Shown here: piece by piece, positions 9,125 to 15,584 of the stretch
How the letters are laid out: each line of letters opens with the position of its first letter
Position numbering within the stretch: position 1 is the first letter of the stretch
From: Legionella genomosp. 1
Lineage (GTDB): Bacteria; Pseudomonadota; Gammaproteobacteria; Legionellales; Legionellaceae
DNA length: 15,584 nucleotides
NCBI GenBank assembly: GCA_945901145.1
Contig: CAMDJY010000007.1
Location: 1 to 15,584 of the forward strand
Reading direction: 5' to 3'
The notes under the pieces: generated by a model
The model's input: only the letters and a program-made list of their open reading frames with translations
The model's database searches: none
What the model was told of the DNA's origin: nothing
Program-made: the position numbers and the translations under genes

Positions 9125-9153
9125 ATTTTATTGCTTAGAGCTTTATAAAACAA
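9125..9153 (-). promoter_or_regulatory. predicted sigma-70 promoter of thrS
   Basis: On the minus strand TTGTTT (9148-9153) and TAAAAT (9125-9130) are separated by 17 bases. The expected start is near 9118, leaving a leader of about 30 bases rich in pyrimidines and lacking a Shine-Dalgarno-like stretch. The region is shared with the divergent phhA gene, for which I see no convincing promoter boxes. Confidence 0.5.
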
Positions 9154-9191
9154 GCTAAAAATCGAATTATTAACGACCTTTTAATTACTTC

Positions 9192-9197
9192 AGGAGG
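9192..9197 (+). promoter_or_regulatory. ribosome binding site of phhA (AGGAGG) deciding a GTG start
   Basis: A perfect AGGAGG lies four bases before the GTG at 9202. No in-frame ATG is near, and the sequence after the GTG matches a bacterial phenylalanine hydroxylase in length, so this site fixes the start. Confidence 0.8.
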
Positions 9198-9201
9198 GCC
9201 T

Positions 9202-10023
9202 GTGGAACTTAAATTTGTAAGTCATTACATCTCTCATCAGCCTGATGCTTCGGGTTTCATCACTTATTCTGCGGAAGAAAATGCAGTCTGGCACACCTTG
9301 TTTACCCGACAATTCCAGTTATTAGAAAATCGTGCTTGTCATGAATTCATTCAGGGACTTACCGAACTACAACTCGATGCAACCTCAATTCCTCAATTAC
9401 CCAACATCAGCAAGCATCTGCAAAAAATATCTGGTTGGGAAGTTGCAGCAGTCCCTGCATTAATTTCAGCACGACAATTTTTTGAACTACTTGCAAATAA
9501 ACGCTTTCCTGCCGCAACATTTATCAGGCATCGTGAATCATTAGATTATGTCAAAGAACCTGATATATTTCATGAAATTTTTGGTCATTGTCCAATGTTA
9601 ACCAACACTGTCTATGCAAATTTCATCCACCAGTACGCCAATCAGGTTCTTAATTTGCCTGAAGCTCATTGGCCATTATTGCAACGACTGTTCTGGTTCA
9701 CCGTCGAATTTGGCTTGATAAGAACCCCTGAAGGCATTCGGGCGTATGGTGGCGGCATTTTGTCATCTATTCGTGAAACGGTCTACAGCGTAGAAAGTGA
9801 TATGCCTTTACGCGTAGACTTTAATCCAATTGCAGCATTACGAACACCCTATCGCATTGATCAATTGCAACCCGTTTATTTTGTCATTAATCATTATGAC
9901 TCGCTCTATGCTTTGACTTATCATCTTCCTGAAATCATCAAAAAATCGCAAAAATTAGGCGAGTATCCACCGTTATTTGCAATTGATGAGAATAATCCTA
10001 ATATTCATATTAATGCATGTTAA
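9202..10023 (+). CDS. phhA: phenylalanine 4-monooxygenase
   Basis: This 273-residue bacterial aromatic amino-acid hydroxylase converts phenylalanine to tyrosine with iron, oxygen and tetrahydropterin. The iron ligands are visible in FHEIFGHCP (His124, His129) and FWFTVEFGLI (Glu169). The catalytic domain runs from about residue 20 to the end, and there is no regulatory ACT domain, as usual in bacteria. RTPEGIRAYGGGILSS is the typical loop after the third ligand. The start is a GTG behind a perfect AGGAGG. In Legionella the homolog feeds homogentisate and pyomelanin pigment; no pathway partner (such as a pterin dehydratase) lies next to it here. It is divergent from thrS and its last 14 bases overlap the convergent SDR gene. 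Confidence 0.96.
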   Translation: MELKFVSHYISHQPDASGFITYSAEENAVWHTLFTRQFQLLENRACHEFIQGLTELQLDATSIPQLPNISKHLQKISGWEVAAVPALISARQFFELLANKRFPAATFIRHRESLDYVKEPDIFHEIFGHCPMLTNTVYANFIHQYANQVLNLPEAHWPLLQRLFWFTVEFGLIRTPEGIRAYGGGILSSIRETVYSVESDMPLRVDFNPIAALRTPYRIDQLQPVYFVINHYDSLYALTYHLPEIIKKSQKLGEYPPLFAIDENNPNIHINAC

Positions 10024-10879
10024 TTAGTAAACTTTGCAAGCCTTCTCGATAGGTTGGATAGAGTAACTTCACCCCAAGCTCTTGCTTGATTTTAGCATTA
10101 CTCACCCGACGATGCTGCGTATAGAATTCTTGCATTCGTGGCGAAAGTATCGCGTGTTCATATGCTATTTTCTCTGGTGCAGCAACATGAAGTAAGCGCG
10201 CGGCATAGGCATCAACTTCGTGGGCTGGAGCTGGTTCATCATCAGCGATATTATAAATTGACATAGGAGATGGATGTTGAATTGAAGCCACCAAAACAGC
10301 CGCAATATCGTCGACATGAATTCTTGAAAAAAAATGATTAGCTTTAAAAATCGTGTGTATTTGACCTTGAGCAATGCGAGTCAATGCGTTTCTTTGAGGC
10401 CCATAAATGCCTGCTATTCGAAAAATATGAAGCGGTAATTGATAATTTTTCGCCAAGTCAATCCAAGCAATTTCAGCATCTAAACGTAAAGCTCCCTGAG
10501 GACCAAGCGCCCTAGGAATCGACGATTCATTCACCCACTCACCCTGATGATCGCCATAAACACCTGTTGAGGAAAGATAACCTAACCATTGACATTGGGA
10601 AGCATATTTTTTTATCAATTCTCCAAAATGTAGAAGCACTGGATCACCCAAGTTGCTTGATGGCGGTGTACTGACAATAATATGCGTCACAGTACTGAGA
10701 CTTTTTTCTGCATCAATCTTAGAAAAATCAATCAATTCAACTTTTTGTTCCTGTTGCAAAGCGCTAAATTTCTGACTGCGTGATGTCCCTATCGTATAAA
10801 AATCTAAAGCAGTTAAATGTTTTAATAAATAACTTGCCGTGTAACCAAAACCAAAAATCAACATTTTAGGTTGCACCAT
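10010..10879 (-). CDS. NAD(P)-binding SDR-like protein, YeeZ family (atypical short-chain dehydrogenase)
   Basis: This 289-residue cytosolic protein has an N-terminal Rossmann fold with MLIFGFGYTASYL (GxGxxA at 10-15), a YLSSTGVYGD segment at 101-110, LHIFRIAGIYGP further on and HVDDIA in the second half. It resembles E. coli YeeZ and other atypical extended SDRs. The standard catalytic YxxxK is absent at the expected place, where it reads GALRLDAE, so it may bind a nucleotide without normal dehydrogenase chemistry. The cellular role is unknown. AGAGGAA lies a few bases before the ATG, and a divergent promoter (TTGATG, 17 bases, TATATT) lies directly upstream. It overlaps phhA by 14 bases at the 3' end and diverges from rsgA. 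Confidence 0.85.
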   Translation of the reverse strand: MVQPKMLIFGFGYTASYLLKHLTALDFYTIGTSRSQKFSALQQEQKVELIDFSKIDAEKSLSTVTHIIVSTPPSSNLGDPVLLHFGELIKKYASQCQWLGYLSSTGVYGDHQGEWVNESSIPRALGPQGALRLDAEIAWIDLAKNYQLPLHIFRIAGIYGPQRNALTRIAQGQIHTIFKANHFFSRIHVDDIAAVLVASIQHPSPMSIYNIADDEPAPAHEVDAYAARLLHVAAPEKIAYEHAILSPRMQEFYTQHRRVSNAKIKQELGVKLLYPTYREGLQSLLINMH

Positions 10880-10906
10880 CTATTCCTCTTTTGCTAGCAT
10901 ATTCGT

Positions 10907-10935
10907 AATATAATCATTCTGAGAGATATCATCAA
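10907..10935 (-). promoter_or_regulatory. predicted sigma-70 promoter of the SDR gene
   Basis: On the minus strand TTGATG (10930-10935) is followed after exactly 17 bases by TATATT (10907-10912). The expected start is near 10900, about 20 bases before the ATG at 10879. The -10 box overlaps the opposite-strand TATAAT of rsgA, and the -35 box overlaps the probable rsgA start codon, so the two genes share control DNA. Confidence 0.6.
10909..10914 (+). promoter_or_regulatory. -10 box (TATAAT) of rsgA
   Basis: A perfect TATAAT on the plus strand would start a transcript near 10921, with GAGAG close to its 5' end and only about ten bases before the probable rsgA start. The -35 region (CTCTTT at 17 bases) is poor. 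If correct, rsgA translation cannot begin upstream of about 10921. Confidence 0.5.
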
Positions 10936-11896
10936 AAGAAAAATCACAAAACAACAAGCGATACGCATTCAAGAAAAACAAAAAATACATCGTGAGTACA
11001 GTATTCACCAAGAAACAACGCTCCATGAAGGACTGGTCATTTCCCGTTTTGGATCTCATGCAGAAATTGAGGAGCAACACGGAAAACGGATTCTTTGCAG
11101 CATAAAACCTAACATAGGTTCGATTGTTACTGGGGATCGGATAGTCTGGCAAGAAATAAACCAAGAACAAGGTATCATCATCAGCCAGTATCCACGCAAT
11201 TCGGTGATTGCTCGGGTAGATGCACGTGGTCAGAGTAAGCCAATTGCTGCAAATATAACGCAAATCTGTATTGTCGTCGCGCCTAAACCCAAATTATCTT
11301 GGATCTTGCTAGATAGCTATTTAACTATGGCGACCCTACTCGCACTGAAAGCAACGATTGTACTCAACAAAGTTGATTTAGCATCAGCGACATTGTGCAA
11401 AGAACTTGAACACATTTATGCACCATTAAATTATAATATCTTACTCACAGGGTTACATCATCCTGAGAACGATCACACACTCAAACAGCAATTAGACCAT
11501 CAGATAAGTATTTTTGTCGGGCAATCTGGGGTAGGAAAATCCTCTATTATTCGTCGTATTCTTCCCCACGAACACACAATTCAATCTGGGGCGCTGTCAG
11601 AGCACACACAGTTAGGACAACATACGACAAGTTTTACTAGACTTTATCATCTACCTTCTGGTGGTGCACTCATCGATTCACCTGGTATTCGAGAATTTAG
11701 CCTGGCAAATTTAAATACTCATGAAATTGCACAAGGTTTTATAGAATTCAAACCATGGATTGAACAATGTAAGTTTCGTAATTGCAATCACCAAAATACA
11801 CCTGGATGTGCGATTTTCGAGGCAGTTATGCAAGGAACAATCTCACGACAACGCTATGAAAATTATGTTAGACTAAGTCAGCAGTTTGTAAAATAA
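10931..11896 (+). CDS. rsgA: ribosome small subunit-dependent GTPase A; non-canonical start
   Basis: This is the circularly permuted GTPase that matures the 30S subunit, about 321 residues from the start used here. It has an N-terminal OB fold (LVISRFGSHAEIE, then GSIVTGDRIVW), G4 NKVD (146-149), G1 GQSGVGKSS (197-205) and G3 DSPG (249-252). The C-terminal zinc site is Cys280, Cys285, His287, Cys293. The frame is open from 10898, but no ATG, GTG or TTG occurs before the GTG at 11204, which lies after the OB-fold signature and would remove about 90 conserved residues. The best start is ATC at 10931 (or 10928), giving a basic KRKITKQQA beginning as in E. coli, with GAGAG five bases upstream. 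CTG at 10919 or ATT at 10916 are alternatives. It leads the run to benE, the OMP and the YHYH gene. Confidence 0.88.
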   Translation: MKRKITKQQAIRIQEKQKIHREYSIHQETTLHEGLVISRFGSHAEIEEQHGKRILCSIKPNIGSIVTGDRIVWQEINQEQGIIISQYPRNSVIARVDARGQSKPIAANITQICIVVAPKPKLSWILLDSYLTMATLLALKATIVLNKVDLASATLCKELEHIYAPLNYNILLTGLHHPENDHTLKQQLDHQISIFVGQSGVGKSSIIRRILPHEHTIQSGALSEHTQLGQHTTSFTRLYHLPSGGALIDSPGIREFSLANLNTHEIAQGFIEFKPWIEQCKFRNCNHQNTPGCAIFEAVMQGTISRQRYENYVRLSQQFVK

Positions 11897-11914
11897 TTGT
11901 TTTTAGGATTAAAC

Positions 11915-13099
11915 ATGCGTCACTATTTTTCTTTTTCCCACATTACCGCTGGTTTTATCAGCGTACTAGTTGGTTTTACAAGCTCAGCAGTCATCGTCTT
12001 TCAGTCAGCAACCATGGCTGGCGCCAATGAAGCTGAAGTCAGTTCATGGCTGTTTGCTTTGGGCATGAGCATTGCAATGACCTGCATAGGACTCTCACTC
12101 TACTACCGCATGCCAATTTTAACCGGTTGGTCAACGCCAGGTGCCGCAGTGCTAGTCACCAGCCTTTCGGGCGTTTCGATGGAAGAAGCAACCGGCGCAT
12201 TTATTTTTGCTGCACTATTAACTATTTTTTCTGGAATTACTGGTCTTTTTAAAAAACTAATTACACGCATTCCAAGTAGTTTAAGTTCGGCAATGCTTGC
12301 AGGGATTTTATTACATTTTGGCATGAATATTTTTACAGCTATGCAAGAGCAATTTACTTTAGTCTCCATGATGCTTATCACTTATTTAATCAGTAAACGT
12401 TTATTGCCGCGCTATAGTATTTTGCTTGTGCTCCTCGTTGGCGTGATTATTGCAACGCATGAAGGTTTATTTAATACAGAAGATCTGCACATGACTTTCT
12501 CCGCACCAATTTTAACGCTTCCGGTTTTCAATACCTCTACACTGATTAGTATTGGCATCCCTTTGTTTTTTGTAACCATGACATCGCAAAACCTTCCAGG
12601 CATGGCTGTTTTAAGCGCATCAGGTTATCAACCTCCGGTATCATCGATTGTCACTTGGACGGGTCTTTCAACTTTACTGTTTGCACCGTTTGGCTGCTAT
12701 GCAGTTAATTTAGCCGCATTAAGTGCTGCTATATGCACGGGCAAAGAGGCAGATCATGACCACAGTAAACGCTATCGAGCGACAGTGTTTGCTGGTTTAT
12801 GTTGGTTGATCATTGCATTATTTGGCTCAACAGTCGTCGCTTTCTTTTCGACATTTCCTCACGCATTAGTTTTAGCGATTGCAGGCTTAGCACTGATTGG
12901 AACAATTGGGTCAAGCCTCAAAAATGCACTTGATGAAGAAACTGAGCGCGAGCCAGCACTCATTACTTTGCTCATTTCATCTTCTGGGATAACATTATTT
13001 GGTGTCGGCGCAGCATTTTGGGGTATTATTGCAGGCACACTCGCGCTCGTTATATTAAATTGGCGTAAACGTAGTAAATTAGCGTTGCAAACAGCATGA
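11915..13099 (+). CDS. BenE-family (benzoate/H+ symporter-like) inner-membrane transporter
   Basis: This 394-residue membrane protein has about 11-12 hydrophobic segments. It matches the BenE/YdcO family in GFTSSAVIVFQSA near the N-terminus, VSSWLFALGMS, YYRMPILTGWSTPGAAVL and MEEATGAFIF. Founding members import benzoate with protons; many others have unknown substrates, and no benzoate-degradation gene is present here. I chose the ATG at 11915, with AGGA six bases upstream, rather than the TTG at 11897 directly after the rsgA stop. It lies 18 bases after rsgA and its stop overlaps the next start in ATGA, so it is part of the rsgA-led run. The protein ends in a short basic tail (NWRKRSKLALQTA). 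Confidence 0.9.
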   Translation: MRHYFSFSHITAGFISVLVGFTSSAVIVFQSATMAGANEAEVSSWLFALGMSIAMTCIGLSLYYRMPILTGWSTPGAAVLVTSLSGVSMEEATGAFIFAALLTIFSGITGLFKKLITRIPSSLSSAMLAGILLHFGMNIFTAMQEQFTLVSMMLITYLISKRLLPRYSILLVLLVGVIIATHEGLFNTEDLHMTFSAPILTLPVFNTSTLISIGIPLFFVTMTSQNLPGMAVLSASGYQPPVSSIVTWTGLSTLLFAPFGCYAVNLAALSAAICTGKEADHDHSKRYRATVFAGLCWLIIALFGSTVVAFFSTFPHALVLAIAGLALIGTIGSSLKNALDEETEREPALITLLISSSGITLFGVGAAFWGIIAGTLALVILNWRKRSKLALQTA

Positions 13100-13791
13100 A
13101 AATATTTAAATATGGATTATTGATTTTAAGTCTTTGTCAGTCTGTTATGGCAAATCCATCTATTAGCAACTGGACTGGACTCTATTCTGGGTTGAATCTG
13201 GGGTATCTCAAAGCAAGCTCGATACTTGATGCCTATAATGCTAATTTTTTAAATCAGTCATACGGCTCTTACCATCAAGATATGAATGATGATTCTTTTA
13301 CCATCGGATTACAACTTGGCTTTCTTAAATCATTCCAACCTGGTTGGGTCATCGGCTTAGAAAGTGATTTTACTTATCCTGATACCAATGCAAAATTTAG
13401 CTTAAATGACCCAATTAATAACGCCTTCGATGCATTTCAACTACAAAACTATCTACAAGGCTCCGTGAGAATCAGAGCAGGCGTCGCAACCGGGCGTTTA
13501 CTGCCTTATATGACTGCCGGTGCAAGTTTAGCTGGTATGGCGCTGCACTACAGAAACGAAACAGGAGATTATTATTCTAGAAGCAAGACTCAAATTGGTT
13601 CTACTGTTGGTACAGGCATAGAATATAAACTCATCAATCATCTATCTGGAAGAATCGAATATCTCTATACGTATTACAAAAATAGACTTACTATGGGAAT
13701 AGCAAATATTGATGCTATCAATACATATGGCACTATCGGCGCGAACCTTTATACGAATACAGTTCGAGCGGCAATTAATTACCGTTTTTAA
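13096..13791 (+). CDS. outer-membrane beta-barrel protein, Omp25/opacity-like
   Basis: This 231-residue protein has a signal peptide (cleavage probably after VMA, residue 19) and a mature part that looks like an eight-stranded barrel. It begins NWTGLYSGLNLGYL, then has FTIGLQLGFL, WVIGLESDFTY, GSVRIRAGVATGRLLPYMTAGASLA and GTGIEYKLINHLSGRIEYLY. It ends INYRF with the terminal Phe typical of BAM-inserted outer-membrane proteins. The pattern matches the Omp25/Omp31 group of surface proteins found in many intracellular bacteria. The ATG overlaps the benE stop (ATGA) with no strong ribosome site, so translation is probably coupled. It may be a surface or envelope-stability protein; porin function is not shown by the sequence. 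Confidence 0.87.
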   Translation: MKIFKYGLLILSLCQSVMANPSISNWTGLYSGLNLGYLKASSILDAYNANFLNQSYGSYHQDMNDDSFTIGLQLGFLKSFQPGWVIGLESDFTYPDTNAKFSLNDPINNAFDAFQLQNYLQGSVRIRAGVATGRLLPYMTAGASLAGMALHYRNETGDYYSRSKTQIGSTVGTGIEYKLINHLSGRIEYLYTYYKNRLTMGIANIDAINTYGTIGANLYTNTVRAAINYRF

Positions 13792-13815
13792 AATTCCAAT
13801 CAAACGAAGCTTACT

Positions 13816-14787
13816 ATGACAAATAAAATACAGATCAAGATATTTTTATTCTCTGCGTTTATATTTAATCAAGCGTACAGCGTGGATTTACAACCACCAA
13901 CAACACTGAAAACCGCCCCATCAGGGAAACCAATCAATGCGCCTGGACAAAACAAAGAGTTCTTATGTATTCCTGGTGTCCCTGAAGATATAACCATCCA
14001 ACAGACCAATAATTTCTGGCTTGATGGCCTAAATCTTATTATCTCTGAATATAGCACGGTTGCGGTTGAGGGCGATGTCTACAATGGTCCCTCTTTTTTT
14101 TATACAACACTCACAGAAACTGAGCGCCATTTTCATGGCAATGGCATACCAAACCATAAAACTGGTATTTATCCTGTACAAGAAGGCACAAAAGCCTATG
14201 CATATTATTCTACGGCACCTGCACAAGGCTATAGCAGCGCGGCAGAAATTCCGATTGAACCCTATAATCTAGATGTCATTGTCCCGCGCAATCCAATTTA
14301 TTCAGAAACCCCCTACTGTATCAATCAACTTGTGGTTGGCATTGCTACACAAACAGGTTCGCGCTGGGACGCTAGTATTGCTTATTCTGATCGATGGGTA
14401 GATCCAATTGCTGCTCTGCCACTTGATGAGTGCTGGGGGCATCCTTATAACAAACAATATCATTATCACGGTTATTCATGGAAATGTTTCCCCAACCTCG
14501 GTAGCACACGACAACATTCACCACTCTTGGGCTATGCTTTAGATGGCTTTGGTATTTACGGACCTCGAGGTGATGGAGGAAAATTACTCACTAACAATGA
14601 TCTTGATGCATGTCATGGACATATGGGCATCATTGATTGGGATGGAAATTTACAATATATGTACCACTACCACGTGAATGCTGAATTTCCCTATGGTCCT
14701 GGCTGCTTTAGAGGTCTGCCTGCACTCATCACGAGTTTTCAAGCCCTAGTACATGTTCATGGTGAACCTATTCCGCCTCACACTTAG
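13816..14787 (+). CDS. secreted YHYH-domain protein
   Basis: This 323-residue protein begins with a signal peptide (about 1-22, ending NQAYS) and is exported. Residues about 150-305 match the YHYH domain: LDECWGHP, YHYH at 215-218 followed by Cys224, GYALDGFGIYGP (239-250), ACHGH at 265-269, a second YHYH at 283-286 and FPYGPGCF (291-298). The clustered His, Asp and six Cys (51, 168, 206, 224, 266, 297) suggest metal binding and disulfides outside the cytoplasm; the family has no settled function known to me. A further His pair HFH lies at 105-107 and HVH at 313-315. The ribosome site is weak. It follows the OMP gene after 24 bases, and its stop overlaps the convergent pseudopilin gene by four bases. 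Confidence 0.88.
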   Translation: MTNKIQIKIFLFSAFIFNQAYSVDLQPPTTLKTAPSGKPINAPGQNKEFLCIPGVPEDITIQQTNNFWLDGLNLIISEYSTVAVEGDVYNGPSFFYTTLTETERHFHGNGIPNHKTGIYPVQEGTKAYAYYSTAPAQGYSSAAEIPIEPYNLDVIVPRNPIYSETPYCINQLVVGIATQTGSRWDASIAYSDRWVDPIAALPLDECWGHPYNKQYHYHGYSWKCFPNLGSTRQHSPLLGYALDGFGIYGPRGDGGKLLTNNDLDACHGHMGIIDWDGNLQYMYHYHVNAEFPYGPGCFRGLPALITSFQALVHVHGEPIPPHT

Positions 14788-15254
14788 TTAGAAGAGAGCC
14801 AATGAATTTGTCCAAACCGATTGACAACTAACTTGCCTATAAGCGTATGATTATTTTTTATAAGAAAATAGCCATTCATGGATAAATTCTCAGGCTCTGC
14901 AGCGACAGTAATTTTTTGATAATCATAAAAACCGTGCCAGTCAACATTAAGATTAAACTGCCAGGGTCGCTGGTAAATCACCTGGTCTGATGAATCTATA
15001 ATTTCGGCCCCCTCTCGCCAAAGACCCTGCTGAGAAATTGGTTTAATCAGCAAATTTTCGTGACGCAGAAAAGCCTGAAACCTTGCATATTTTAACACTT
15101 GGATTAAATGCTGTTGCAATTGGACGACCTGATGATTCAGATTTGTCTCACGAAATAGCGGCATACTAAAACAAAAAACAAGAGAAATAATCGCGAGACT
15201 TAATAACAATTCTAATAAAGTAAATCCTCTTAAACGTATTAATCGATCATGCAT
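14784..15254 (-). CDS. type IV pilin-like protein, GspH/FimT-type pseudopilin
   Basis: This 156-residue protein has a type III (prepilin) signal: basic MHDRLIRLRG then FTLLELLLSLAII. Cleavage is expected after Gly10, and Glu at position 5 of the mature protein is the conserved assembly residue. One hydrophobic helix (about 11-30) is followed by a periplasmic part with beta-rich stretches and an NGYFLI...VVNRFGQIHWL ending typical of GspH/FimT minor pilins. It would act in type II secretion or type IV pilus assembly after prepilin peptidase processing. It overlaps the upstream HolD-like gene by eight bases, and no other secretion gene is in view. GspH and FimT cannot be told apart without neighbours. 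Confidence 0.85.
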   Translation of the reverse strand: MHDRLIRLRGFTLLELLLSLAIISLVFCFSMPLFRETNLNHQVVQLQQHLIQVLKYARFQAFLRHENLLIKPISQQGLWREGAEIIDSSDQVIYQRPWQFNLNVDWHGFYDYQKITVAAEPENLSMNGYFLIKNNHTLIGKLVVNRFGQIHWLSSN

Positions 15255-15584
15255 GACTTAAAAATTGACGTAATTTTAATAGTTCGAGATAGGCTTGCTT
15301 TTTTTGATATCCAGAGTCTAATAACATTTCTAGAGGAGGTAAACAAAATACTGGTACCTGTATTTTTAATTCAGTCAGCAATGCATTATCTAGAACAATG
15401 ACAGCACGTTGCGTCATCAATTCATGTTGCTGTTGCTTTTCCCATAAACTCCAAGTCGTGTAATCAACATCTTCAGGTGCAAGAGCAACGCTTCTAAGCA
15501 TATTGCCAAAAAGAATAGAGGCTTTATGACTTAACCGAGGGGCTATCACTAAAATACAAGGATTAGATTGTAGTCGCGGGTCCG
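15247..15584 (-). CDS. probable DNA polymerase III psi subunit, HolD-like (partial, cut by right edge)
   Basis: The minus-strand frame is open from the right edge to a stop at 15247, giving 111 residues and lacking the N-terminus. An in-frame GTG at 15549 is probably internal because coding-like sequence (SNPCIL) continues upstream. The pattern LFGNMLRSVALAPEDVD and the end LPPLEMLLDSGYQKKQAYLELLKLRQFL resembles HolD, the psi protein that links the clamp loader to SSB through chi. The N-terminal chi-binding tail is outside the window. In other gammaproteobacteria holD often neighbours rimI; that cannot be checked here. The overlap with the pseudopilin gene suggests coupled translation. The identification rests on weak similarity from memory. 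Confidence 0.55.
   Translation of the reverse strand, partial: DPRLQSNPCILVIAPRLSHKASILFGNMLRSVALAPEDVDYTTWSLWEKQQQHELMTQRAVIVLDNALLTELKIQVPVFCLPPLEMLLDSGYQKKQAYLELLKLRQFLSHA

Noticed and set aside
9087..9125. Longer thrS from the TTG at 9125
   Set aside because: The extra 13 residues are absent from the family and the codon overlaps the predicted -10 box.
10880..11263. Minus-strand open frame of 127 codons ending one base from the SDR start
   Set aside because: It is antisense to the conserved RsgA N-terminal coding sequence and its translation looks unlike a real protein; the plus-strand frame explains the region.
11204..11896. Short rsgA starting at GTG 11204
   Set aside because: This would cut off the conserved OB fold, which is clearly encoded in frame just upstream.

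Overview
The window is a compact stretch of bacterial chromosome carrying housekeeping and transport genes. Base composition looks AT-rich by eye. It most resembles a gammaproteobacterium of the Legionellales (Legionella/Coxiella relatives). The main hints are Pht-like major facilitator transporters, a bacterial phenylalanine hydroxylase, a short malic enzyme, a zinc-type L31, and the overall gene vocabulary. That placement is inference from gene content, not from a search. I see no rRNA, tRNA, insertion sequence, CRISPR array or phage gene, and no gene-free stretch longer than about 200 bases.

Left part (1-3560, minus strand): rpmE, a malic enzyme, and two tandem Pht-like MFS transporters. 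The second transporter is cut by the left edge and overlaps the first by 29 bases. The malic enzyme and the two transporters look like one transcription unit that could join uptake of a carbon or amino-acid substrate to C4-acid/pyruvate metabolism. A small orphan gene (3660-3977, plus strand) diverges from rpmE.

Middle part (3974-9086, minus strand): thrS, then a lytic-transglycosylase-like lipoprotein, adk, a thioredoxin and a CAT-type amino-acid permease. The last four are tightly packed; adk and the thioredoxin gene overlap in ATGA. thrS is not followed by infC, unlike the common bacterial arrangement.

Right part (9202-15584): phhA (GTG start behind a perfect AGGAGG) converges with and overlaps a YeeZ-like SDR gene. 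That gene diverges from rsgA across about 50 bases with overlapping promoter elements. rsgA appears to have no ATG, GTG or TTG start for its conserved N-terminus. It leads a plus-strand run of a BenE-family transporter, an Omp25-like outer-membrane beta-barrel and a secreted YHYH-domain protein. On the minus strand at the right edge, a HolD-like (DNA polymerase III psi) gene, cut by the edge, overlaps a GspH/FimT-type pseudopilin gene.

The most unusual points are the rsgA start, the divergent SDR/rsgA control region, and the BenE-OMP-YHYH cassette. I found no convincing undescribed defence or mobile system; most of the window is ordinary core genome.
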